Assembly: GCA_036169595.1 (NCBI GenBank)
Contig: CM069765.1
Coordinates: 1,662,501 to 1,726,500, forward strand
Length of the DNA: 64,000 bases
Reading direction: 5' to 3'
Source of the DNA: Dictyostelium firmibasis
Lineage: Eukaryota > Evosea > Eumycetozoa > Dictyosteliales > Dictyosteliaceae
Part shown: positions 41,724 to 51,239 of the stretch, piece after piece
How positions within the stretch are numbered: the first letter of the stretch is position 1
How the letters are laid out: each line of letters begins with the position of its first letter
Notes under the pieces: generated by a model
The model's database searches: none
Told to the model about the DNA's origin: nothing
The model's input: the letters and a program-made list of their open reading frames with translations, nothing else
Translations under genes and position numbers: made by a program

Positions 41724-43157
41724 ATGTTGAAAAAAATATTAAAACTCAATACAAAAAATGAAAACTATAATTTACAAACATATAGAATCTCTGGTTTAAC
41801 TGAGAAATATGTTAATAATCAAAGTCACCAAAATATTTTATCCTCAAAACAATTTGATACAAAAATAACAGAAATCATTAACAACTTCCCTTTGTTTGAT
41901 TCAAATAATTTAATACCATATCCCAATCAATCAGCAATAACTCAAAAATTATGGTTAAAAAGAATTAGTAAAAATGTTAATCAAACATTAACAGAACCAC
42001 CAATGTTAATTACAAAGTCACCAAAAGATAGTGAAATAGAGTATATTTTACCATTTTCTAGTGATTTAAAACTACGTGGTAATTATTTATCACCATATGG
42101 TAATTTAAGAATTGGTAGATTGTTAGAAGATTTAGATTCGATAGCTGCTTTAGTAACTTTAAAACATTGTGAAAATGAGAATGATGGATATAAAAAGTTT
42201 TTTGTAACAGTATCAGTTGACACTATTAATATATTAATGCCTTTAATGCCAGATAGAGATATTAAATTAAATGGAGTTACAACATGGGTCGGTAATAGTT
42301 CAATGGAAATTATGATTAAAGTTTCCTCAAAAGATAATGAAACTAATAAATGGAGTCCAATTTTAGTTACAACGTTTACAATGGTTTGTTTAGATAAAAA
42401 AACTATGAAACCAACAAAAATCAATTCATTAAAAGTTGAAACTCCATTTGAAAAGAAATTATTTGAAGATTCAGAGAAACGTAGATCAAAACGATTAAAT
42501 TCCAATGACTATCTTTCTCTTAACTCTTTAAAAAAAATCAATAATTTACTTATACCTTCAAATCATAAATCTCCACTTGAAATAGATTTTGAAGAAGAAA
42601 ACCATTCATTAAAAGATTTAAACTCTCAACTCATACCAATGGAATCAACAAAGAATAATTCTATTATTTTATGTCAACCACAAGAAAAAAATATAAATGA
42701 TAAAATTTTTGGAGGTTATTTAATTAGAATGGGATTAGAAAATGCATTTTCAACATGTATGATGAAATTCTCAGAATCTTTACCTGTTTTAAAAAGTATT
42801 GATGGTTTCAAATTCCTTAAAGCTACAGAAGTTGGTGATATTCTTAATTTTGAATCAACAATCACTTATACAAAACCAATAAATGAAAATAGTGAAAATC
42901 CATCTTATTACACACAACTTCAAGTATTGGTATATGCTACTAATCCATTTATTGGAGAGAAGCAATTAACTTGTATTTTCAATTTCACCTTTCATTGTCC
43001 TTCAAGTCCACATGAAAATTCAAACAAAAAAATAAAACAAATTTTACCACAAAATTATTCTGAAGGAATACGTTATCTTAAAGGGAAAAGAATTATTGAT
43101 AATTTTTTAAAATTAGAAAACTCACCCTCTCAATTGGATGTTTTTAAAAATGAATAA
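41724..43157 (+). CDS. ACOT9-like acyl-CoA thioesterase (tandem paralogue)
   Basis: Single exon, 477 residues, collinear with residues about 135-606 of the gene upstream. It has PYPNQSAITQKLWLKRISK, GNYLSPYGNLRIGRLLEDLD, the TWVGNSSMEIMIKVSSKDN block, then ILCQPQEKNINDKIFGGYL and the shared C-terminal end SQLDVFKNE. It is a two-hotdog acyl-CoA thioesterase like its neighbour. It lacks the RRM-like domain and the Gln run; its own N-terminus (MLKKILKLNTKNENYNLQTY) is again basic and may target mitochondria. Tandem duplication with clear sequence divergence, so not very recent. Confidence 0.9.
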   Translation: MLKKILKLNTKNENYNLQTYRISGLTEKYVNNQSHQNILSSKQFDTKITEIINNFPLFDSNNLIPYPNQSAITQKLWLKRISKNVNQTLTEPPMLITKSPKDSEIEYILPFSSDLKLRGNYLSPYGNLRIGRLLEDLDSIAALVTLKHCENENDGYKKFFVTVSVDTINILMPLMPDRDIKLNGVTTWVGNSSMEIMIKVSSKDNETNKWSPILVTTFTMVCLDKKTMKPTKINSLKVETPFEKKLFEDSEKRRSKRLNSNDYLSLNSLKKINNLLIPSNHKSPLEIDFEEENHSLKDLNSQLIPMESTKNNSIILCQPQEKNINDKIFGGYLIRMGLENAFSTCMMKFSESLPVLKSIDGFKFLKATEVGDILNFESTITYTKPINENSENPSYYTQLQVLVYATNPFIGEKQLTCIFNFTFHCPSSPHENSNKKIKQILPQNYSEGIRYLKGKRIIDNFLKLENSPSQLDVFKNE

Positions 43158-43468
43158 ATAAGAAAAAAAAAAGAAAAAAAGAAAAAAAGAAAAAAAGAAA
43201 AAAAGAAAAAAAAGAAAAAAAAGAAAAAAAAGAAAATATATTAAAGGGTTTTTTTTTTTTGTTATTTTATTTTTTTACAAAACATTTATGTTAATATATT
43301 ACTTTTTAAAAAAAAATAAAAAAAATAAAAAAATAGAAATGAAAGTTTAAATATTTGTAGTTTAAATACACTAGCTTTTTTTTTTTTTTTTTTTTTTTTG
43401 TTATTATTATTTCCTTCCGTTTTTTTTCTTTTTTTCTTTTTTCTTTTTTCTGTTTTCTTTTTTTTTTT
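43158..43468. repeat. Convergent spacer with (GAAAAAA)n repeat
   Basis: 311 bases between the thioesterase stop and the psmC5 stop. 43163-43235 is a near-perfect (A)6-8G repeat. Poly-T runs follow at 43380-43400, and a mirrored TTTTTTC repeat lies at 43420-43460. It can only hold 3' UTRs and polyadenylation signals. Confidence 0.7.
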
Positions 43469-44789
43469 TTATTTCCATAATTTGTTGATAGACATATTTT
43501 GTTCTGAATCTTTTTTCATTACTTTAGAAACAGCCATTTCAAAATCTTCTTGAGATACATGAACTCTTCTTTCACGAAGAGCATACATACCAGCTTCAGT
43601 ACAAACTGCTTTTAATTCTGCACCTGATGCACCATTCATTTTATCTGAAATCTTTTTAAGGTTAATACCTCTTGTTAAATTCATTTTTCTTGAGTGAATT
43701 TTTAAAATATCTAAACGACCCTATTAGTTTTTGAAATAAAACATATATATATATATTAAAAGTTAATACAAAAACTTTTTTTTTTTTAAAAAAAAAAAAC
43801 TTTAATAAATATAATAATAAATGACTTACAGCATCACCTGGATTTGGAAATTCAATTTTTCTATCAATTCTACCTGGTCTTAATAAAGCTGGATCTAAAA
43901 TATCGATACGATTTGTACACATGAGTACTTTAATATTTTTGGTACTTTCAAAACCATCTAATTGATTGAGTAACTCTAACATAGTACGTTGTACTTCACT
44001 ATCACCACCACCAGAGCCAGATTCACCACGAGATGAACCAATAGAATCGATTTCATCCATGAAAATGATAGAAGGAGCGTGTTCTCTAGCCATGATGAAT
44101 AACTCACGAACCATACGACTACCTTCACCAATATATTTTTGAACCAACTCTGAACCACTTACTCTAATGAATGTACAATCGGTATGATGAGCTACGGCAC
44201 GAGCTAATAAAGTTTTACCGGTACCTGGTGGACCATACAAGAGTACACCCTTTGGTTGTGCAATACCTAAACTTTCAAAGAGTTCTGGATGTTTAATTGG
44301 CAATTCAATAACCTCTTTAATTTCTTTGATTTGTTTATCCAATCCACCTACCATATCATAGGTTGAGTCTGGTATCTTTTCAACTTTCATTAAACTAACC
44401 AATGGATCGATTTTATTTGGTAAAATTCTGTGGAGTGTGTAGCTTTCATGTTTTAATGCGGCTCTTGTTGATGGTGTTAACTTTGCAATGTCAACAGTTG
44501 GATCAATATCTACCACGAATTTACCTTCTGGATTAACTTTTACCAATACTTTATTCTTTCCCATCAACTTTACAACCTCAGCTACATGTGAGCCTGGGTT
44601 GGTCAATAATTGTAATTCCTCCTTTAACATTCTAACACGATTATTTAATTCATTTCTTTGTGCTTCCAATCTTCTCAAGTCTTGTGCTTTCTCATTGACT
44701 TTAATCTCTAATTCTTCAATCTTTGAACAATAATATGATTTAATACCTTTTGTTTCATCTTTATTGGTTTGATTATTTTGTGCCACCAT
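43469..44789 (-). CDS. psmC5: 26S proteasome regulatory ATPase Rpt6 (subunit 8), two exons
   Basis: Exon 1 44789-43830, intron 43829-43721 (GTAAGT...AATAG) and exon 2 43720-43469 give 403 residues, the normal Rpt6 length. It has an N-terminal coiled coil (about 20-60), the OB fold, then the AAA+ domain. The latter has Walker A GPPGTGKT at 186-193, Walker B IIFMDEID at 241-248, sensor CTNR and arginine fingers in [12 protein letters not shown]. The C-terminus SINKLWK is the Rpt6-type tail that docks on the 20S ring. As one of six ATPases in the 19S base, it unfolds ubiquitylated substrates in the nucleus and cytosol. Conservation with animal and yeast Rpt6 is very high. Confidence 0.97.
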
Positions 44790-45783
44790 TTTTATTTTCT
44801 TTTTGTTTTTTTTTTTTTTTTTTATAAAAAAATTATTAAAAACAATCTTTTTTTTTTTTTATAATTATAAAGGTAAAGAGAAAAAAAAGAAAAAGTGATT
44901 AATATATATTAAAAGTAATTTCTGTGTGTGTTTTTTTTTTAGAAAATTTTTTATAATGAAAAAAAAAAGAAAAAAAAAATTAATAAAAAAAAATTTAAAA
45001 AAATTAATAAAAAAAAAAAAAAATTAAAAAAAATAAATTAAAAAAATGAAAAATTAAAAAAAAATTGATGTGAACTTCACCGTATTTTTTTTTTTTTATT
45101 CATCAACACTAATGTGGTTTTTTTTTTTTTTTTTTTTTTAAATTAAAAAAAATAAATTAAATGAAAAAAATTAAATTAAAAAAAGATTATTTTTTTAAAA
45201 AAAATAAATAAATAAAAAAAATTATTAATTACTACAAAGAATTAAATATATCCTATAATAAAGGGAATGACAAAAATTTTATTTTTTTTCATTTTTTTTA
45301 TTTTTTTCACTTTTTTTTTACAAAATTTTATTTTTTTATTAAATTTTGGGAAATGCTTTGGAACTAATTTTAGTTGTTTTTGTTTTATTTTAATATGATT
45401 TTTTTTTTTCTTTTATTTGTTAATTGAAATCTATCAATTCTAAATGGGTGAAACAAAAAAAAAAAAAAAACTACTAAATAGGTATTACCACACCCATGTT
45501 GAATCTCAAACTATTCACATTAAAGAAAAATATTATACTATTAACTACTAAATGTTCCAATTTTTTTTTTTTTTATATTCATTTTCATTTATATATGTCT
45601 TTTTAAAACTATTATCAAAAAAAAAAATTAAACATATGTTTAGAATTGATTCCTTAATTTATTTCCATTTCATTTGTTTCTTTGTTTTTTTTTTATTTTA
45701 AAATTTTTTTTTTTTTTTTTTTTAATGGGAAAGGGTTAGAATTAAAAAAAAAGAACAAATATTAAATAATAATAATAATGATG

Positions 45784-45817
<34 letters not shown>

Positions 45818-46099
45818 TAAAATTATAGGAAAACAAAAGAAATTAAAGTTTATTTATATATTTTGGAAAAAATGAATAGATCAAATACATATCAAATAAT
45901 TAAAAAAAAAAAAAAAAATAAAAAAAAAAAAATTAAAATAAAATCAAAAAAAATCAAAAAATTTTCTCAACGCAGTAACACTAAAAAAAAAAAAAATTCA
46001 GAAAAAAATAAAAAAAATCAAAAAATTTTACGACGCGCATTCGTTTTGAATTTTTTTTTTTTTTGAAAATTTTTTTGTTAGTTACAGAATACAGAAAAA
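44790..46099. other. 1.3 kb divergent intergenic region
   Basis: Between the psmC5 start (minus) and the eL6 gene (plus). Mostly A/T homopolymers with (AAT)n at about 45763-45815. The islands with G/C are 45350-45560 and a pair of short patches, CTCAACGCAGTAACAC at about 45966 and TTACGACGCGCATTCG at about 46027. The latter lies about 75 bases before the proposed eL6 start and is a plausible promoter element. No convincing ORF. Confidence 0.6.
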
Positions 46100-47101
46100 A
46101 TGTATGTTGGACCTATATCACATATCACATATCTTAACATTATATGTGTGATAATAAAATTTTATCAATTCACTCTCTCAAGTTGAAAAATGATGATGAT
46201 GCGATGGATGATGGAAGATTGGTGATAAACAGAAGATTTTGGATAGATAAAATATTTTCACAAACAGACAGGTTATCAACATCAATCTTCAATCATTACA
46301 AGCATCATCCATCCAAAATGAATGAGGGTAGAGAGAGAAGAGAAAAAATGTAAAAAAAAAATATGGATTATTAATAAGGATTATTTAAATAGGGCTCTTG
46401 ACAATAAATTTGTTGCTAAAGGATTAAGACTCTACAGTGCTCGTTCTGTCGCAAACAGAACCAGAACCTTTGTTGCCAAGAAAAACAAGGTTGTTGCACC
46501 AAAGAAAGTTGTTGCCCCAGTCACCCCAGTTGAAAAGACTTTCGGTAAAGGTAAACGTGTCATTGCTGTCAAAGCTTCCAAATTTGCCCCATCCATCCCA
46601 GCTGAAATCAGAAGCACTGCTGCCAAAAAAGTTCAACAAAAAGTTGCTCTCCGTAAAACCATCACCCCAGGTACCGTTCTCATCATCCTTGCTGGTCGTT
46701 TCGCTGGTAAACGTGTTGTTGCTTTGAAACAATTAGATTCAGGTTTAATTTTAATCACTGGTCCATTCAAAGTTAATGGTGTCCCATTACGTCGTATTGA
46801 CCAAAGATACGTCATTGCTACCTCAACCAAAATCGACGTCTCAAGTGTTAAAGTTGCTGCCACCATCAATGATGCTTACTTTGCCGCTGAAAAGAAAACC
46901 ACCAAAAAATCTGAAGGTGCCTTCTTCAGTGACGAAAAGAAAACTGAAAAGAAGAAAATCGCCGACTCACGTGTTGCTGACCAAAAATCCGTCGATTCTG
47001 CCATCTTAGCTGTCCTCAAGAAAGAAAAATTCTTAACCATTTACTTAAAGACTAAATTCTACTTGAAGAAAGGTGAATTCCCACATCAACTCAAATTCTA
47101 A
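46100..47101 (+). CDS. rpl6: 60S ribosomal protein eL6 (proposed intron splitting the start codon)
   Basis: The main exon, 46393-47101, encodes ALDNKFVAKGLRLYSARSV... to HQLKF. The eL6 core is ITPGTVLIILAGRFAGKRV, followed by LLITGPFKVNGVPLRR-type sequence and the basic C-terminal half. Codons are C-ending (GTC, GCC, ATC), the bias of very highly expressed Dictyostelium genes. No ATG precedes the body in a natural place. The best model puts AT at 46100-46101, then an intron 46102-46392 (GTATGT...ATAG), so that AT+G makes the start and the protein is 236 residues (MALDNKF...). An alternative ATG at 46319 with a 43-base intron is less likely because the intron would be too short. eL6 is a large-subunit surface protein. 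Confidence 0.8.
46123..46313 (+). ncRNA. Structured segment in the eL6 first intron (candidate intronic RNA)
   Basis: Within the proposed intron lies a block much richer in G/C than normal introns here. It contains a long inverted repeat: arm 46203-46221 (GATGGATGATGGAAGATTG) pairs with CAATCTTC at 46283-46290 and CATCATCCATC at 46303-46313, giving 19 pairs interrupted by a 12-base bulge. A smaller hairpin lies just upstream (46123-46132 with 46142-46153). A C-box-like ATGATGA occurs at about 46192-46200, but no clear D-box (CTGA) was found, so a C/D snoRNA is not established. Introns of ribosomal protein genes commonly host snoRNAs. Confidence 0.35.
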
Positions 47102-47181
47102 ATAAACTTTTTTTCTCTAAATCCTCTTGCAATAGAAAATATAATATTAAAAAAAAAATTTTAACATTATAAAACTTTTAA

Positions 47182-47255
<74 letters not shown>

Positions 47256-48122
47256 CATAAAAAAAATATTTCGTTTTAAATTTTTCAAAGAAAATGAAAT
47301 TTAATAACTATAAAGATTTTTTTTTTTTTTTTTTTTTTTTTTATTTTATTAGAAACCTCAATATTTTAAAAAATTTAAGAAATCAAAGATTATTAAATTT
47401 AACAACACAATGGTGTTAGTTTTTTTATTTTTTTTTTTATGGTAACAATTATTCCCAATTTCAAATAAAATAAAAAAATAAAATAAAATAAAAAAAATAA
47501 AATAAAAAAAAACCAAGATCTATATTCAGTTTTTTTTATTTTTTTTTAATTTTTTTTATTTTTTTTTTTTTTATTTTTATTTTTTTTTTTATTTTATTTT
47601 TATTTATCTAACTAAAAAACCCTTAAATATATTCACTTTTTTTTTTATTCTTTTTTTTTTTAATTAAAAGAAAAAAAAAAAAGTCATCTAAAAGGACTTC
47701 GAAAATCTGTTGAAAAGATCGCGAAAGAAATTTTTCAATGATAGGTGTGGTCCTAATGAAAAGTCAATCCAAATAGGGAAGAGGGAGTTGAAATAAATTA
47801 AAAAAATTGATTTTAAAACTGTTTATTGTTTTTAAATTAAAAAACAAAAAAAAAAAAAAAAAAAAAAAAGAATTTTCTTTGTCAATATAAATAAAAACTA
47901 ATTTATTTTTTTTAATTTAATTTAAAAATCTTTTCATTTCCCCAAATTACTTTTATACAAATAATAATAATAATAATAATAATAATAATTTTTTAATATA
48001 AACTCTTTTTTTTTTTTTTTTTCAATAAATAAACCATTAAAAAAAAAAAAAAAAAAAAAAAAAATAATAATAATAATAATAATAATAAATCATTAAAAAA
48101 AAAAAAAAAAAAAAAAAAAATA
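47102..48122. other. 1 kb intergenic region
   Basis: Holds the eL6 3' end and the promoter of the protease gene. (TA)n at 47187-47217, long poly-T runs at 47221-47250 and 47319-47341, AAAAT repeats, poly-A runs before 48122. The only complex island is 47683-47800 (about 115 bases, with AGGAC and GTCCT as possible stem ends), which matches nothing I recognise. Confidence 0.6.
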
Positions 48123-49211
48123 ATGAGAATATTATTATTAAATTGTTCAACATTACTTTTAATATTAATTCTAAGTAATAGTTTTAATATAATATATGGT
48201 TTTCCAGGATCGTATTCAGGATGTTCATCAATATCATATTCACAAAATGAATATAATAATATACCATCATCATATGATGTCAGAACCAATTGGGGTGATT
48301 GTATCTCACCAGTGAGAGAACAACAAAGTTGTGGTAGTTGTTGGGCTCAAGTAACGTCTGGAATTTTAGCTGATAGAATGTGTATTGAAAGTAATAAAAA
48401 TATAAAGATTTTAATGTCACCACAATATTTAATGGATTGTGATCATAGTTGTGTTGCAGATGGTATTAGTGGTTGTAATAATGGTTGTAAAGGTGGTTTC
48501 GTTGGTCTTGCTTTATCTCGTTTAATAAGTGATGGAATTGTTTCCGATGAATGTCTTAGTTATCAAGCTTCTGTAGATTCATCATGTCCAACAACTTGTG
48601 ATGATGGTTCTCCAATTTCAAATACAACAATCTATAAAGCAACATCTTGTAAAGCTTTTCCAACAAATCAAGATGCTCAATATGAAATTATGACAAATGG
48701 TCCAGTAATTGCAACCTTTATGTTATATAGTGATTTTAAACCACATAAATGGGATATTTATGTTAGATCATCAGATTCCCAAGTTGAAAGTCATGCTGTA
48801 AGAGTCGTTGGGTAAGTTTTTTTTAAAAAAAATCCTAAATTTTTATTTTTCATAAATTCTAATCTTATCTTTTTTTTTTTTATTTTTTTCTTTTTTTTTT
48901 TATATATTAAATCTTCAAATAATAGATGGGGAACTTCAGATAGTGGTGTTGACTATTGGATTGCTGCTAATAGTTGGGGAACAGGATGGGGTGATAATGG
49001 ATTTTTTAAAATTCGTAGAGGAACTGATGAAGCTACCTTTGAGGAAGGTTTCATTACTGTTACTGCTGATACTGCTTCAGTTCCAACATCTGAATATGGA
49101 TTAGACTATGAATTTGGTGGAAATTCTTCTTATTTCTTAAAACCATCTCTTTTAGTTTTATTTACTTTAATAGTTTTATACTTTTTATTAGTTCCAATTA
49201 TTTTATCATAA
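48123..49211 (+). CDS. Cathepsin-B-like papain-family protease with C-terminal membrane anchor, two exons
   Basis: Exon 1 48123-48811, intron 48812-48925 (GTAAGT...AATAG) and exon 2 48926-49211 give 324 residues in phase. A signal peptide covers about 1-26. The mature part starts near [14 protein letters not shown], leaving only about 20 residues where the prodomain should be. Catalytic residues are intact: Cys73 in QQSCGSCWA, His in [11 protein letters not shown] and Asn in [11 protein letters not shown]. Disulfide-forming Cys residues are abundant (CNNGCKGG is the C1A CxGG motif). There is no occluding-loop His-His, so exopeptidase activity is doubtful. The last 25 residues ([20 protein letters not shown]) form a membrane helix with a one-residue tail. 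Likely endolysosomal or surface-bound. Confidence 0.9.
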
Positions 49212-49609
49212 AAATAATTAATTAATTCCTTTTTCTTGGGGGAAAAAAAAAAAAAAAAAAAAAAAACAAGAATTCCCGAATTTCATTAAGGGGAAAAAAA
49301 AAAATGTTCAAATATTTTGATTTTTCCTTATTTTTTTATTAGTAATAAATTTAAAAAAAAAAAATAAAATTATTTTAATTTTATAAAATATTAAAAAAAA
49401 AAAAAAAAAAAATTTCTCCAATTGAAGAAAATATTGCAGATTTCATTTATTTTTAAAAATTTTTTTTTTAATTTTTTTTTAATTTTTTTTATCAATTCTC
49501 TTTTTTTTGAAACCAAATATTTTTTTTTTTTTTTTTTTTTATTTAAAATTTTTTTTTTTTAAATAAGCACACACCGCATATACCATTCATTTATTTATAC
49601 ATTTTCTTA
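49212..49609. other. Intergenic region, 398 bases
   Basis: Poly-A and poly-T runs between the protease stop and the ESS2 start, with short islands at 49420-49450 and 49565-49600 (GCACACACCGCATATACC). The latter, just before the ATG at 49610, probably marks the transcription start region. Confidence 0.6.
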
Positions 49610-51127
49610 ATGTCAAATAGTAATAATAGTAATAAAAAATATAGGGTTATTAATGAAGAGAAGTACGTAGAGTCATTAAATAAAATAATTGTGAGGGATT
49701 TTTTCCCAGATTTACCAAATCTAAAAGATCAATTAGAATGGATGGAGGCAGTTGAATCAAATGATTTGGATAGAATAAAATCAGTTCAATTAGCATCATT
49801 AAGAAGGCAAACAACAGTTAGAAGGGATAGTGGTGCTACACCTTCAATCAATAATTTTAACAGCATTAATAATGATTCAACATCATTCGAAACCCCTATA
49901 ATACATAACAATGAGTTTAATAGTAGTATTGAGAATAAACAACAAAAAGATGACAATGACGATAATAAAGATATAGATAATACCAGCTTAGATAGTTTTG
50001 TAAATACATTTGTAAGTGAGGATGATGCAAGCTATATAGGTATTCAAAACAAACAAAATGAAAGAATATTAGTTAAATATAAATGGTTATTTGATAAAGC
50101 AAATGAAATTAATAGAAATAAACAGTTACAGTTGGAAGCAGATAAAGAATCAACTAAAACAATGACAACAACAACAACAAACAATACATCATCGTCATCT
50201 ATAATAGAATATAAACCACCAAAAAATCAAGCACCTGATACGTGGAATTATAAAGTTAGGAATACATTAATGTTTAAACCAGAAAATCTTGATCCGTCAT
50301 TTAATAAGGAAATAATTGGCGGACCCCCAAAAGAAATTCAACACAGTAATACAAGAATAACGGGTAATCTTTGGGAAAATGAACAAAAGCCTCAAAATAT
50401 TAACAGATATCAAAATAATAGTAATAATAACAAACCATTTTCAGAGATGACATTACAAGAACAAATTGAAAAACTTAAACAGTTAGAAGAAGAGGGTAGA
50501 TCATCAATGGAGATTGAGAATTCAATGTTTGGTTATCTATCAACACCACAAATTATACCTGGTAGAGGTGTTGAGGGTGATGGTGGGGAATCACCTTTAA
50601 TGACATGGGGTAGAGTCGATGGAACGCCATTGCTATTGGATTCAAGACCTATTTCAACACCATTGGATATTAAATATAGAGGTAGTGGTGGGCAATCATT
50701 TAAAATGCCTGAAACACCAAAAAGAGAACAGCTTGCAAATAAACTATATGAAAAAGTGACCGTATCTAAAACGAAATCACCAATTGTAAATAAAAGAAAC
50801 AATACTAACACAGGAGGTATGACACCCACAAGATCACTTCAAATGCTTTCACCTGCAGCTCAAAGATTACTTCAATCTAAAGGTAGTTTAACCCCAACTC
50901 ATATTAAATCTTCAAATCATGTCGATGATCAATTAAGAAAGAGTTATACATCTTTATCACCATCTCCTAAAAAACAAATTCCAAATAATTTCACACCAAA
51001 ACCAATTACACCAAAATCAACACCATCAAACTTTACAAGAAATAATAATAATAATACTCCAATAAAAACACCAATTCCAAATCCTTCAAATTCATCTATA
51101 ACAGATAATTTATTGGATTTTTCTTAA
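49610..51127 (+). CDS. ESS2 (DGCR14) splicing-factor homologue
   Basis: Single exon, 505 residues. The N-terminal block EEKYVESLNKIIVRDFFPDL followed by PNLKDQLEWMEAVE is the ESS2/DGCR14 signature. Conserved mid-region pieces are YIGIQNKQNERILVKYKWLF, TWNYKVRNTLMFKPENL, WGRVDGTPLLLD and FKMPETPKREQLANKL. ESS2 is a nuclear protein of the late spliceosome (complex C) in animals, yeast and plants. Low-complexity Asn/Thr/Asp segments interrupt the Dictyostelium copy, and the C-terminus is Ser/Pro/Thr-rich. Convergent with NOL10, 112 bases apart. Confidence 0.92.
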   Translation: MSNSNNSNKKYRVINEEKYVESLNKIIVRDFFPDLPNLKDQLEWMEAVESNDLDRIKSVQLASLRRQTTVRRDSGATPSINNFNSINNDSTSFETPIIHNNEFNSSIENKQQKDDNDDNKDIDNTSLDSFVNTFVSEDDASYIGIQNKQNERILVKYKWLFDKANEINRNKQLQLEADKESTKTMTTTTTNNTSSSSIIEYKPPKNQAPDTWNYKVRNTLMFKPENLDPSFNKEIIGGPPKEIQHSNTRITGNLWENEQKPQNINRYQNNSNNNKPFSEMTLQEQIEKLKQLEEEGRSSMEIENSMFGYLSTPQIIPGRGVEGDGGESPLMTWGRVDGTPLLLDSRPISTPLDIKYRGSGGQSFKMPETPKREQLANKLYEKVTVSKTKSPIVNKRNNTNTGGMTPTRSLQMLSPAAQRLLQSKGSLTPTHIKSSNHVDDQLRKSYTSLSPSPKKQIPNNFTPKPITPKSTPSNFTRNNNNNTPIKTPIPNPSNSSITDNLLDFS

Positions 51128-51239
51128 CAAAACATAGAAATAATTTAATTTTTTTATTCTTTTTTTTTGTGAAATTAAAAATATACATTGCTTTTGTTTT
51201 TTTTTTATTTATATAGTTTAATTTTATTAATTTTTTAAT

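Noticed and set aside
45863-46066. Lys/Asn-rich plus-strand frame upstream of eL6
   Set aside because: Translation of poly-A runs; no conserved feature.
46144-46353. 69-codon frame inside the proposed eL6 intron
   Set aside because: Starts inside a hairpin-forming intron, overlaps the splice model and is not joined to any other coding block.
47187-47217. (TA)n tract downstream of eL6 as a possible terminator or origin
   Set aside because: A plain dinucleotide repeat, common in this genome; no supporting signal.
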